Shown here piece by piece: positions 1 to 7,705 of a DNA stretch of 39,868 nt. Under the pieces are notes generated by a model that did no database searches, was not told where the DNA came from, and saw only the letters and a program-made list of their open reading frames with translations. The translations under genes and the position numbers were made by a program. The stretch is from an uncultured Clostridia bacterium (GTDB lineage Bacteria > Bacillota > Clostridia > Lachnospirales > Anaerotignaceae), in the NCBI GenBank assembly GCA_910586765.1, contig CAJUJJ010000019.1, forward strand, positions 9,331 to 49,198. Reading direction: 5' to 3'. Within the stretch, counting starts at the first letter, position 1; each line of letters begins with the position of its first letter.

Positions 1-146
1 TGAAATATAAAAAAAAGTTATTCTCAAATTTTTATACAATAGCACATACTCCATACCATACTATAGTATAATCATAAAAGTAATAAATTATATCTTTTTT
101 CTGTATTTCCTTTTACATTACATTTCATAACTACTTTTTATTACAG

Positions 147-174
147 AAAAAGCAGATAATACACTATTATCTGC
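147..174 (-). terminator. intrinsic terminator of the hslO/Nudix operon
   Basis: A perfect 9-bp inverted repeat (152-160 with 166-174, 5-nt loop) is followed on the minus strand by five T residues (A147-A151 on the plus strand). It lies about 25 bp past the Nudix stop codon, so it should end the leftward operon. Positions 1-146 hold no gene that I can support. Confidence 0.8.
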
Positions 175-198
175 CAAATTATTCACAATGTCACATTA

Positions 199-624
199 TC
201 ATTCTTTTTCTATTTCTGAAAGTACCTGCATAAAATCTCGTTTTAACCACTTTGGCAAATCCCACTGCTTCACTTCCTCCAATGTCAACCAAAAATAGTT
301 GTCATGTTCTGCACTTAATATTACCTCTCCACATTCATAAGCACAAATATATGTAAATATACAAAGATGTACATGAGGCTTTATCATGTCAAATAGTTTA
401 AACGGTTTTATAATTTTTACTGACAAACTTGTTTCTTCTTTTATTTCTCTCAAAAGCCCCTCCTCAGAACGCTCAAAATAATGTATGCCTCCTCCAGGTA
501 AATCCCATTGTTCTTTTTTATTCATATAACTATGCTGTATTTCTTCCGCAGAACGATGAAGAAGAAGGACTTTATTCTCTCGTACAACAATCGCTTTTAC
601 TGCTACTGCAAAATCTCTTTTCAT
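199..624 (-). CDS. Nudix hydrolase family protein
   Basis: A 141-residue protein of the usual size for a single Nudix domain. The Nudix box is visible at about residues 45-68: G-x5-E, then seven residues, then REIKEETSL. It matches the GX5EX7REUXEEXGU pattern except that Ser replaces the late Gly. Such enzymes hydrolyse a nucleoside diphosphate linked to another group, using Mg2+ bound by the REXXEE glutamates. The substrate cannot be read from the sequence. The ATG has a strong Shine-Dalgarno site (AGGAGG) just upstream. The gene is last in a leftward run after hslO, with a gap of about 23 bp. Confidence 0.85.
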   Translation of the reverse strand: MKRDFAVAVKAIVVRENKVLLLHRSAEEIQHSYMNKKEQWDLPGGGIHYFERSEEGLLREIKEETSLSVKIIKPFKLFDMIKPHVHLCIFTYICAYECGEVILSAEHDNYFWLTLEEVKQWDLPKWLKRDFMQVLSEIEKE

Positions 625-647
625 GACCTCCTCCTTATTTTTACAAT

Positions 648-1526
648 TTATTTTGCACTTTCCAAAAGTTTTATCAATTCTTGCTGCTCAAAATGATATT
701 CTTTGGCACAAAAATGACAGTGTAATGTTGCTTGTTTATCTTCTGTAATGATTTTTTCTAGTTCTTCCTTGCCTATACTTATCAATGCCTTTTCTACTCT
801 TTCTCTTGTACAGTTGCAATAAAAACTAGGTTGTATTCTATCTGTAATTTTAGGCTGCAAACCTTCCAAAAGTATTTGTAATATTTGTTCTGGTGTTTTT
901 CCCATGTCATACAAATCTGTAATATATGGCATTTTTGATATGTTTTTTTCTAACTGTGTTATTACTTCTTCTTCTGTATCTGGCATAAGCTGCACAATAA
1001 ACCCTCCAGCCTGTTTTACAGAGGTATCTCTATCTATCAATACACCTAATCCTACTGCGGAAGGTGTTTGTTCTGACTGTGCAAAATAATATGTCAAATC
1101 TTCTGCAATCTCTCCTGTAACTAATTCAATTTCACCAGAATAAGGCTCTTTCATACCAATGTCTTTTATAATTCTTAAAACACCATTACCTATTGCACCA
1201 CTTACGTCCAATTTTCCTTTATATTTATCTGGAATTTCTACATTGGGCTGAAAAACATATCCTTTTGCTCTCGCCTTATTATCAGCTGTTACTACAATGC
1301 CTTGTAAAGCTCCATCGCCTTTTATCTGCAATGTAATTAAATCTTTTTCTCCTTTTAATGTAGTACCCATTATTGCCCCTGCTGTAAGCAATCTTCCTAA
1401 TGCTGCTGTGGCAACTGGTGATGTATGATGCAACGTTCTTGCTTGCTGTACCATATCTTTTGTATAAGCAACAAATGCTCTTACTGCACCCTCTGCACCA
1501 ATGGCTCTAATTAATTCATCTTTCAT
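648..1526 (-). CDS. hslO: Hsp33 redox-regulated holdase chaperone
   Basis: Cytosolic chaperone that binds unfolding proteins under oxidative stress. The C-terminal zinc switch is intact: a CNC pair (C237, C239) and a CHFC pair (C270, C273). These release zinc on oxidation and activate the protein. The N-terminal core begins with the family-typical MKDELIRAIG. An in-frame Met lies nine codons upstream, but the Shine-Dalgarno site AGGAGGA sits 8 nt before position 1526, so that start is chosen, giving 292 residues, the usual length. The start overlaps the end of the upstream methyltransferase gene by 11 bp, suggesting translational coupling. Confidence 0.95.
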   Translation of the reverse strand: MKDELIRAIGAEGAVRAFVAYTKDMVQQARTLHHTSPVATAALGRLLTAGAIMGTTLKGEKDLITLQIKGDGALQGIVVTADNKARAKGYVFQPNVEIPDKYKGKLDVSGAIGNGVLRIIKDIGMKEPYSGEIELVTGEIAEDLTYYFAQSEQTPSAVGLGVLIDRDTSVKQAGGFIVQLMPDTEEEVITQLEKNISKMPYITDLYDMGKTPEQILQILLEGLQPKITDRIQPSFYCNCTRERVEKALISIGKEELEKIITEDKQATLHCHFCAKEYHFEQQELIKLLESAK

Positions 1527-2313
1527 TACACAATTCCTCCTGTAGTACATCACATTCCTCTGTTTTTTGCACTTCTCTTGCTACAAAATATATTCTTTGG
1601 CTATTTGGTTTAGGTGGCTCAAATGTGTACGCATCATATACTGCACACAGCTCCAGTCCACTTTGTTCCAAAAGTTTTTTTACAGTAGCAATATCATATG
1701 CTTTTTCATAGTGATATTCTTCTTTTCTTTCATAACTTCCATTTTTTTGTTTTATAAAAAAATTCATATAAAATTCATTTATTTTTTCTTGTTCATCATA
1801 ATAGTTTTCCCATATGTATGCAGAATTTTGTTTTGTTTCTCCAAATGAATTTTGTGCTAATATCTCTTTGAATTTATATTCTGTATTCATATCAAATATA
1901 AACAGTCCTTTGGGGTGCAGATAATTATTTACAAGACGAAACACCTGTAATAGTTCTTGCTCCTCTAATATATAATTTAAACTGTCATACAAACTAATAA
2001 TACAATTTACAGTGCCATATAATTCAAATTCTCTCATATCCTGCAAAATATACAATATATCCAAACTTTCTGCTTCTGCCTTTTTTTTGGCTTCCGCTAA
2101 CATATCTTCTGACATATCAATGCCTATTACACCATATCCTTGTTTTGCTAATATTTGTGTAATATTTCCTGTGCCACAGCCTAAATCTGCTATCAACTTT
2201 GGCTGACAATTATGTTTTTTCCAAATTTGATGTAAATATTTTATCCACATAGCATAGTCTGTTTCTTCCATAAACGTGTCATATACTGACGCAAATCCTT
2301 CATAGGCTTCCAT
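1516..2313 (-). CDS. class I SAM-dependent methyltransferase
   Basis: A 265-residue protein with a Rossmann-type SAM-binding fold. Motif I is DLGCGTGN (about residues 43-50), followed by GIDMSEDML (the acidic residue that binds the ribose). The central acidic post-motif reads LYDSLNYI. It resembles the small-molecule methyltransferases often placed beside hslO in Clostridia. The acceptor substrate is unknown. The ATG follows AAGGAG by 8 nt. It is the first gene of the hslO operon. Confidence 0.85.
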   Translation of the reverse strand: MEAYEGFASVYDTFMEETDYAMWIKYLHQIWKKHNCQPKLIADLGCGTGNITQILAKQGYGVIGIDMSEDMLAEAKKKAEAESLDILYILQDMREFELYGTVNCIISLYDSLNYILEEQELLQVFRLVNNYLHPKGLFIFDMNTEYKFKEILAQNSFGETKQNSAYIWENYYDEQEKINEFYMNFFIKQKNGSYERKEEYHYEKAYDIATVKKLLEQSGLELCAVYDAYTFEPPKPNSQRIYFVAREVQKTEECDVLQEELCNER

Positions 2314-2424
2314 ATTTTTACTCCTTTATACATTGCCTTTTAAAATTCCATATGATATATATTATCACTTTATACAATCGAATTGCAACATATATTATTT
2401 AGAGTGTCTAAACAAACCTTTTTT

Positions 2425-2464
2425 AAAGGGGAAACTTTTTTCATTTGCAAAAAGTTTCCCCTTT
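2425..2464. terminator. bidirectional terminator-like palindrome, copy 1
   Basis: A long inverted repeat (aaaggggaaact... with ...agtttccccttt) closes a short TTTGC-type loop and ends in T runs on both strands. It lies between the methyltransferase start and the spore protein stop. In that position it would end transcription of the leftward spore protein gene. A near-identical copy sits at 5847-5884. Confidence 0.7.
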
Positions 2465-2495
2465 TCTACAATATACTTTATTAATTATTATATTA

Positions 2496-2684
2496 TTATT
2501 TTTTCTCTTTTTGTTTTTCTCTCTTTCTCTTTCCCATAATTCCCCCGATTTTTCCACTTTCTTTACTACTCAATCCTTTCCAACCTACCTTTTTGACTTT
2601 TTCTAAAAGTCCTAACTCCCCTGCAATTTCATATTTCATTTCCATAGCCTTTTTCTGTTCTGGTGTCATTTTTTTATTACTCAT
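2496..2684 (-). CDS. minor alpha/beta-type small acid-soluble spore protein
   Basis: A 62-residue, very basic protein. The segment KYEIAGELGLLEKVKKVGWK and the later GKIGGIMGKRKRE match the clostridial variant of the alpha/beta SASP family. In the family these proteins coat spore DNA, and the GxxGG motif lies near the germination-protease/DNA-binding region. The ATG follows AAGGAG. Upstream on the minus strand, GCATA followed 19 nt later by CAATAATA resembles a sigma-G promoter, which would fit forespore expression; this is only a weak match. The C-terminus is a run of Lys/Arg. Confidence 0.8.
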   Translation of the reverse strand: MSNKKMTPEQKKAMEMKYEIAGELGLLEKVKKVGWKGLSSKESGKIGGIMGKRKREKQKEKK

Positions 2685-2770
2685 ATTTTCACTCCTTAAA
2701 GCACTTTTATTATTATTGTTTTCTTGTTTTTATTTTCTATGCAGTAAATTTATTTTTTTGTCAAAAACAT

Positions 2771-2799
2771 TTGACATAATACCTTTTTCGTGCTAGAAT
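2771..2799 (+). promoter_or_regulatory. sigma-A promoter of the asd-dapA-dapB operon
   Basis: TTGACA (2771-2776), a 17-nt spacer, then TAGAAT (2794-2799). This is a near-consensus vegetative promoter. Transcription would start about 10-20 nt before the riboswitch aptamer. Confidence 0.85.
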
Positions 2800-2817
2800 G
2801 TTTAATAATTCCAATAT

Positions 2818-2985
2818 GAAGTAGAGGTGCATATTTCAATAGTACACAGACAAATGCTATAAGGAGCAAAAGAAGTTTGTGAAAAGGGAAATTTGCCGAA
2901 GAAAGAGTTTGCCTTATCTTTCTCTTTCTGGTTGTGCAGTAAATAGCTGTATGACTGTCATCTTTTTAAAGATGGAGCGCTACAA
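2818..2985 (+). promoter_or_regulatory. lysine riboswitch (L box) aptamer
   Basis: Conserved L-box blocks appear in order: GTAGAGGTGC (2821-2830), AGTA, a segment ending in AAGGGAAATTTGCCGAAG (about 2884-2901), CTGGTTGTGCAGTAA, ACTGTCATC and GGAGCGCTAC (2974-2983). The outer helix P1 is closed by GTAG (2821-2824) with CTAC (2980-2983). It lies between a strong promoter and a terminator, upstream of lysine biosynthesis genes. Lysine binding is expected to favour termination and lower asd-dapA-dapB expression. Confidence 0.95.
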
Positions 2986-3018
2986 ATAATCAGTTTTACA
3001 AATGTATTTCTGATTTTT

Positions 3019-3043
3019 TCCGGCGTAAGTCGGATTTTTTTTT
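3019..3043 (+). terminator. riboswitch-controlled terminator
   Basis: TCCGGC (3019-3024), a GTAA tetraloop and GTCGGA (3029-3034) form a 6-bp stem followed by nine T residues. A second hairpin (2988-2993 with 3010-3015) lies between the aptamer and this stem and may take part in switching. The position is typical of a transcriptional lysine riboswitch. Confidence 0.85.
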
Positions 3044-3084
3044 ACAAAAATATGTAATTTTAATAATCAGGAGTGAATAACAAT

Positions 3085-4080
3085 ATGAAAAAAGTAAATT
3101 TAGCAGTAGTCGGTGCAACAGGTATGGTAGGCAGAACATTTTTAAAAGTATTAGAAGAAAGACAACTTCCTATAGAAAATTTTTATGTTATGGCTTCTAG
3201 TCGTTCCGCTGGTTCTACACTGACATTTAATGGAAAAGATTATATCGTAGAAGAATTAAACGAACATTCTTTTGATAAACCTATTGACATCGCTTTATTC
3301 TCTGCTGGCGGCGGCACAAGTGCAAAATTTGCCCCTATTGCAGCAGAACACGGTTGCATTGTCATTGACAACAGTTCTCAATGGAGAATGGACCCTAATG
3401 TTCCTCTGATTGTCCCAGAAGTTAATCCAGAAGACATTAGTTGGCACAAAAATATTATCGCTAATCCAAACTGTTCTACTATTCAAGCAATGGTAGCATT
3501 AAAACCTTTAGATGATAAATTTAAAATCAAACGTGTTGTTTATTCTACATATCAAGCAGTATCTGGTGCAGGTGTTGCAGGCTGGAAAGATTTAGAAAAC
3601 GGTTTAAAGGGAGAAGCTCCTCAAAAATTCCCTCACCCTATTGCAAACAACTGTTTGCCTCATATTGATGTTTTCTTAGAAAACGGATATACCAAAGAAG
3701 AAGAAAAAATGATTAATGAAACTAGAAAAATATTACATCACCCTGACTTAAAAGTAACAGCAACTACAGTACGTGTTCCTGTTTTTGACAGTCACAGTGA
3801 GTCTATTAACATTGAATTTGAAAATGCTTTTGATATGAAAGAAGTATTTGAAACATTAAAAAATGCACCTGGCATTATACTAGAAGATGACCCACAAAAT
3901 AATGTATATCCTCTTGCAATCAATGCTGCTGGTCACGATGAAGTTTATATCGGAAGAATTCGTCGTGATGAAAGTGTTGATAATGGTATTAATATTTGGG
4001 TTGTTGCAGACAACATTAGAAAAGGTGCTGCAACAAATGCAGTTCAAATTGCTCAAGTGATTATTGAAAATATGCAATAA
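3085..4080 (+). CDS. asd: aspartate-semialdehyde dehydrogenase
   Basis: Converts aspartyl phosphate to aspartate semialdehyde with NADPH, the branch point for lysine, diaminopimelate, threonine and methionine. The N-terminus has the dinucleotide-binding GATGMVG motif (residues 10-16). The catalytic cysteine is C130 in ANPNCSTIQ. An in-frame GTG at 3073 overlaps the AGGAG ribosome site, so the ATG at 3085 is the start, giving 331 residues. It is the first gene of a lysine-riboswitch operon. No aspartokinase gene is in the window. Confidence 0.95.
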   Translation: MKKVNLAVVGATGMVGRTFLKVLEERQLPIENFYVMASSRSAGSTLTFNGKDYIVEELNEHSFDKPIDIALFSAGGGTSAKFAPIAAEHGCIVIDNSSQWRMDPNVPLIVPEVNPEDISWHKNIIANPNCSTIQAMVALKPLDDKFKIKRVVYSTYQAVSGAGVAGWKDLENGLKGEAPQKFPHPIANNCLPHIDVFLENGYTKEEEKMINETRKILHHPDLKVTATTVRVPVFDSHSESINIEFENAFDMKEVFETLKNAPGIILEDDPQNNVYPLAINAAGHDEVYIGRIRRDESVDNGINIWVVADNIRKGAATNAVQIAQVIIENMQ

Positions 4081-4108
4081 ATTTTAATTATTTTTGGAGG
4101 TGTTTTTT

Positions 4109-4993
4109 ATGTCTTTATTTACAGGTTCTGGTGTTGCTATTGTAACACCTATGCAGCAAGATGGTAGTGTAAACTTTCCCGTATTAAAAGAATTAATTGA
4201 ATTTCAAATTGAAAATGGTACAGATGCTATTATTATTTGTGGTACTACTGGTGAAGCATCTACTATGACAGATGAAGAACAAATCGAAACTGTTCGCTTT
4301 ACTGCTGAAACTGTTTCAAAACGTATTCCTGTTATTGCAGGTGCAGGCAGCAATGATACCGCTCATGCCATTGAATTGGCAAAGGGCTGTGAAGCTGCTG
4401 GAGCAGACGGTGTTTTACTTGTTACACCTTACTACAACAAAACAACACAAAAAGGTTTAGTGAAACATTATACAGCAATCGCAAACAGCATAAATATTCC
4501 TGTTATTCTTTATAATGTACCTAGTCGTACTGGTTTAAATATTGCACCACAAACTTGTTACGAACTTTCTAAAGTAAAAAATATTGTAGGTATTAAAGAA
4601 GCAAGCGGAAATTTTGGAAATATCACACAAATTGCAGCACTTTGTGGCCCAGACTTTGATTTGTATTCTGGAAATGACGACCAAAATATTCCTATTATGT
4701 CATTAGGCGGAAAAGGTATTATTTCTGTACTTGCTAATGTTGCTCCTAAAGATGCCCATGATATGGCAGCAAAATTCCTCGCTGGTGATACAAAAGGTGC
4801 AGCAGAATTACAATTAAAATCTATAGAACTCATTAACGCTTTATTCTGTGAAGTAAATCCTATACCAGTAAAAAAAGCTCTTAATTTAATGGGCTTTAAT
4901 GTAGGAAATTGTAAAGCTCCTCTTTGTGAAATGGACGATGCAAATGTAGAAAGATTAAAAAATGCTATGAAAAATTATGGTTTAATCAAATAA
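4109..4993 (+). CDS. dapA: 4-hydroxy-tetrahydrodipicolinate synthase
   Basis: Condenses pyruvate with aspartate semialdehyde, the first committed step to diaminopimelate, lysine and, in spores, dipicolinate. Class I aldolase features: CGTTGE (T46/T47), Tyr135 and Arg140 in LYNVPSRTG, and the Schiff-base lysine K163 in GIKEASGN. A TTG at 4094 lies upstream in frame, but GGAGGTG precedes the ATG at 4109, which gives the family-standard 294 residues. It follows asd by 28 bp. Confidence 0.96.
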   Translation: MSLFTGSGVAIVTPMQQDGSVNFPVLKELIEFQIENGTDAIIICGTTGEASTMTDEEQIETVRFTAETVSKRIPVIAGAGSNDTAHAIELAKGCEAAGADGVLLVTPYYNKTTQKGLVKHYTAIANSINIPVILYNVPSRTGLNIAPQTCYELSKVKNIVGIKEASGNFGNITQIAALCGPDFDLYSGNDDQNIPIMSLGGKGIISVLANVAPKDAHDMAAKFLAGDTKGAAELQLKSIELINALFCEVNPIPVKKALNLMGFNVGNCKAPLCEMDDANVERLKNAMKNYGLIK

Positions 4994-5008
4994 TTTTTAG
5001 TGGTATTA

Positions 5009-5035
5009 GGTGCAGTAATAAAACTGCACCTTTTT
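5009..5035 (+). terminator. intra-operon terminator-like hairpin between dapA and dapB
   Basis: GGTGCAGT (5009-5016), loop AATAAA, ACTGCACC (5023-5030), then five T residues. The stem is a perfect 8 bp. It sits between two genes of one pathway with no new promoter visible between them. It may attenuate dapB or protect the 3' end of asd-dapA mRNA. Confidence 0.75.
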
Positions 5036-5062
5036 ATAAAATAGAAAGGAGTTTTACATATT

Positions 5063-5815
5063 ATGGTAAATATTATTATGCACGGCTGTGGTGGTCATAT
5101 GGGTCATGTAGTTGCTTCTGTAGTAGAAAAAGACCCCTCTTGTCAAATTGTTGCTGGTATAGACCCCAGAGAAATGCAAGCAGATTTTAAAACATTTCAA
5201 AATATTTTTGACTGTGATGTTGCAGCAGATGTTATAATTGATTTTTCTACTGCCTCCGCCATTCCAGAACTTTTGGAATATTCCAAACAAAAACAAATAC
5301 CTGCTGTAATATGCACAACAGGCATTTCTGAGGAAGTATTAAAACAAATAAGCGAAACAAGCAAATCTGTTGCGATATTAAAATCAGCCAATATGTCCGT
5401 TGGTGTCAATCTTCTTATCAATATTGTTGAAAAAGTAGCACAAACATTATCAGAAGCTGGTTTTGACATTGAAATATTAGAAAAACATCACAATCAAAAA
5501 ATTGATGCTCCAAGTGGTACAGCACTTGCTATTGCTGATGCAATAAAGGCTTCTCTTTCAGAAGAACATCATTATGTTTTTGACCGCTCTCAAAAAAGAG
5601 AAAAAAGAGAAAAAACAGAAATCGGTATTCATGCTGTAAGAGGTGGTACTATTGTAGGAGAACATGACATTATATTTGCTGGACGTGATGAAGTCATAGA
5701 ACTTAATCATAAAGCAATGTCAAAAGATATTTTTGCAGTAGGTGCAGTAAAAGCAGCGAAATTTTTGGCTGGTCAAAAAGCTGGCTTATATACTATGAAA
5801 GATGTTATGGAATAA
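5063..5815 (+). CDS. dapB: 4-hydroxy-tetrahydrodipicolinate reductase
   Basis: NAD(P)H-dependent reduction of the DapA product to tetrahydrodipicolinate. The nucleotide-binding motif is GCGGHMG (residues 8-14). The family signature EKHHNQKIDAPSGTA carries catalytic His142/His143 and Lys147, and a C-terminal HAVRGGTIVGEH block is present. 250 residues, normal length. AAAGGAG precedes the ATG. It is the last gene of the asd-dapA-dapB operon. Confidence 0.96.
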   Translation: MVNIIMHGCGGHMGHVVASVVEKDPSCQIVAGIDPREMQADFKTFQNIFDCDVAADVIIDFSTASAIPELLEYSKQKQIPAVICTTGISEEVLKQISETSKSVAILKSANMSVGVNLLINIVEKVAQTLSEAGFDIEILEKHHNQKIDAPSGTALAIADAIKASLSEEHHYVFDRSQKREKREKTEIGIHAVRGGTIVGEHDIIFAGRDEVIELNHKAMSKDIFAVGAVKAAKFLAGQKAGLYTMKDVME

Positions 5816-5846
5816 TAAATAAAATAACAATCGTCTTTATATTTTT

Positions 5847-5884
5847 AAAGGGAAACTTTTTCACTTGCAAAAAGTTCCCCTTTA
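5847..5884. terminator. bidirectional terminator-like palindrome, copy 2
   Basis: An inverted repeat, aaagggaaact... with ...agttcccctt, with T-rich flanks on both strands, between the convergent dapB and the first of two paralogous genes. It is nearly the same sequence as 2425-2464, including the loop. It probably ends both transcripts. Confidence 0.75.
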
Positions 5885-5907
5885 TTATTTTTATTTACTA
5901 TACTTTT

Positions 5908-6423
5908 TTATGCTAATGCGTTTTCCAATAAATTTTGTTTTCTTCTTTCCATAATATATACCATCGTTTTAATAATAGTAACAAATGGCATTAGCCACTT
6001 TGCTATGAAATCACTCCAACTCATACTTCTTTTAAATGTTGCAGGATTGATTACAATTTTACCATACTCATCTATGTCAAGCCTAAATTCTTCAAATTTA
6101 TTTCTTATCAAAATTTCTCTGTCTTCTATGTGTTCAAAAACATTATAACGATAACGTAATGTAAAATATCCTCTTTCAAAATGATACAAATTTAGTGTAT
6201 CATTTTTCATTTTTACCAAAACTAACACAGAACCCTTTGTTACTACTTTATCTTTTATTTCAACAATATTTTCATCTACATTCTTTTGTATATTTGAAAC
6301 AATTTGTGAATAAGTAATTGTATAGTCATTTTTTGTTGTATAGTATTCTAGCACACCATTCATCAAAACAACAATAAACACTGTAATAAAAAAAGCATAA
6401 ATTTTTTCTTTCATTATTGTCAT
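5908..6423 (-). CDS. membrane-anchored protein of unknown function, paralog 1
   Basis: I do not recognise this 171-residue protein. It has one N-terminal hydrophobic segment (about residues 4-22), a soluble middle part rich in charged residues and beta-type sequence, and a second apolar stretch near the C-terminus. It is a clear paralog of the next gene. The shared core includes NDYTITYSQIVS, NVDENIVEIKDK, KNDTLNLYHFERGYFTLRYR and an EFRLDIDEYG segment. Start: an in-frame codon at 6435 is not a usual start, while the ATG at 6423 follows AAAGGTG at workable distance. The gene is leftward, with its own upstream block shared with paralog 2. Confidence 0.75.
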   Translation of the reverse strand: MTIMKEKIYAFFITVFIVVLMNGVLEYYTTKNDYTITYSQIVSNIQKNVDENIVEIKDKVVTKGSVLVLVKMKNDTLNLYHFERGYFTLRYRYNVFEHIEDREILIRNKFEEFRLDIDEYGKIVINPATFKRSMSWSDFIAKWLMPFVTIIKTMVYIMERRKQNLLENALA

Positions 6424-6443
6424 ATTATCAATCACACCTTTCC

Positions 6444-6486
6444 ATATTGTTATATCTCTACTCCATTCGTTATACTATCATAATAT
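6444..6486. repeat. 43-bp identical upstream block, copy A
   Basis: A 43-bp block upstream of paralog 1 is identical to 7033-7075 upstream of paralog 2. It holds one ATACTAT heptamer. It runs into a 7-bp inverted repeat with a single central base (TATCATA at 6476-6482, TATGATA at 6484-6490). It likely carries the promoter and/or operator duplicated with the gene. Confidence 0.8.
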
Positions 6487-6510
6487 GATACTCTTACTTA
6501 TTATACTTTT

Positions 6511-7011
6511 TTACGTTAATACGTTTTCCAATAAATTTTGTTTTTTTCGGTAATATATGATACCACTAATAATTGAATATGGTGTTAGCCATCTATTTAA
6601 TAAATTACTTGGATTTATACTTTTCGTAAATGTTGCAGGATTGATTGCAATTCTTCCATACTCATCTATGTCAAGCCTGAATTCTTCAAATCTATTTTTT
6701 ATCAAAATTTCTCTGTCTTCCATTGTCATATGTTCAAAAACATTATAACGATAACGTAATGTAAAATATCCTCTTTCAAAATGATACAAATTTAGTGTAT
6801 CATTTTTCATTTTTGCCAAAACCAACACAGAGCCCTTTGTTATCGCTTTATCTTTTATTTCAACAATATTTTCATCTACATTTTTTTGTATATCTGAAAC
6901 AATTTGTGAATAAGTAATCGTATAATCATTTCTTGTAATGTAACATTCTAGCACACAATTCATCAAAACAACAATAAGTAATGTAATAATCGTTTCTTTT
7001 GTTATTGTCAT
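6511..7011 (-). CDS. membrane-anchored protein of unknown function, paralog 2
   Basis: A 166-residue paralog of the neighbouring gene, about three quarters identical by eye across the middle. It has the same layout: an N-terminal hydrophobic helix (about residues 5-22), the same YSQIVSDIQKNVDE core, and a C-terminal apolar stretch. It has no recognised domain. A GTG at 7026 overlaps the AGAGGTG ribosome site, so the ATG at 7011 is preferred. The gene is probably the parent or copy in a tandem duplication that included the promoter region. It is divergent from the BlaI-type regulator. Confidence 0.75.
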   Translation of the reverse strand: MTITKETIITLLIVVLMNCVLECYITRNDYTITYSQIVSDIQKNVDENIVEIKDKAITKGSVLVLAKMKNDTLNLYHFERGYFTLRYRYNVFEHMTMEDREILIKNRFEEFRLDIDEYGRIAINPATFTKSINPSNLLNRWLTPYSIISGIIYYRKKQNLLENVLT

Positions 7012-7032
7012 ATTTTTATGTTGCACCTCTCT

Positions 7033-7075
7033 ATATTGTTATATCTCTACTCCATTCGTTATACTATCATAATAT
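7033..7075. repeat. 43-bp identical upstream block, copy B
   Basis: Second copy of the block at 6444-6486. Here it is followed by more ATACTAT heptamers (7061, 7074, 7118 and 7133), leading into the regulatory region of the BlaI-type gene. Confidence 0.8.
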
Positions 7076-7130
7076 ACTATTTTTGCTCAAAATGCAAGTT
7101 CTTTTTCCATTTTTTTCATACTATTTTTAA

Positions 7131-7167
7131 ATATACTATTTACTTCTAGTATATGTTATGATATGAT
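7131..7167 (+). promoter_or_regulatory. promoter with overlapping inverted repeat (possible BlaI-type operator)
   Basis: A candidate promoter is TTTACT (7139-7144), a 17-nt spacer and TATGAT (7162-7167). A 7-bp inverted repeat, ATATACT (7131-7137) and AGTATAT (7148-7154), straddles the -35 element. Winged-helix repressors of the BlaI/MecI family bind dyads over their own promoter, so autoregulation is plausible. The operator assignment is inferred. Confidence 0.45.
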
Positions 7168-7248
7168 AATGTTTATATAGAAACACATTTTCAATATTTC
7201 TTCATTCAATTTAAAAGGATTTTACAATAACTAAGAGGTGATAGCAAT

Positions 7249-7659
7249 ATGTCAAATAAAAACAAAAGCAAATATAATTTATCCGCTACAGAAATGGAAA
7301 TTATGGAATATGTTTGGAGTACAGACAACAAATTAATTGCTGCGGAAATATTAAACTATTTTAACGAAAACAAATCAAAAAATTGGAAAAAACAAACATT
7401 AAACACTTTTTTAGTAAAACTAATTGAAAAAGGTGCATTACAATATGATGTATCAAAAAACAAAAAATATTATTATCCAACTGCTCAATCTCAAACAAAA
7501 ACAGAACATATCAAACATTGGACACAAAGTTTTATACAAAATACATTTGATGGTTCTTTATATCATTTTTTATATGCTTTTACAGGAGGTAGTCCTTTAA
7601 GTGAAAACGATGCCGATGAATTAAAAAAATATTTAGAAGAAGAAAACGATGTACAATAA
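7249..7659 (+). CDS. BlaI/MecI/CopY-family transcriptional repressor
   Basis: A 136-residue protein with the winged-helix domain of the penicillinase-repressor family: LSATEMEIMEYVW at the start, KQTLNTFLVKLIEKG as the recognition-helix region, then KKYYYPT. The C-terminal part would form the dimer and protease-cleaved region. Family members dissociate from DNA after cleavage by a BlaR1-type membrane metalloprotease, or on metal binding (CopY). No blaR1 gene and no CopY-type Cys motif is present, so it is an orphan here. AGAGGTGAT precedes the ATG. Divergently placed paralog genes share short sequence motifs with its promoter. Confidence 0.85.
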   Translation: MSNKNKSKYNLSATEMEIMEYVWSTDNKLIAAEILNYFNENKSKNWKKQTLNTFLVKLIEKGALQYDVSKNKKYYYPTAQSQTKTEHIKHWTQSFIQNTFDGSLYHFLYAFTGGSPLSENDADELKKYLEEENDVQ

Positions 7660-7672
7660 CATCTTACACAAA

Positions 7673-7705
7673 AACCCAACCTATTTTTTATAGGTTGGGT
7701 TTTTT
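7673..7705. terminator. bidirectional terminator
   Basis: A perfect 12-bp stem (7673-7684 with 7690-7701, loop TTTTT) with a T run on the plus strand and an A run before it. It lies between the convergent BlaI-type gene and spoIVFB and should serve both. It touches the spoIVFB stop codon. Confidence 0.85.
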
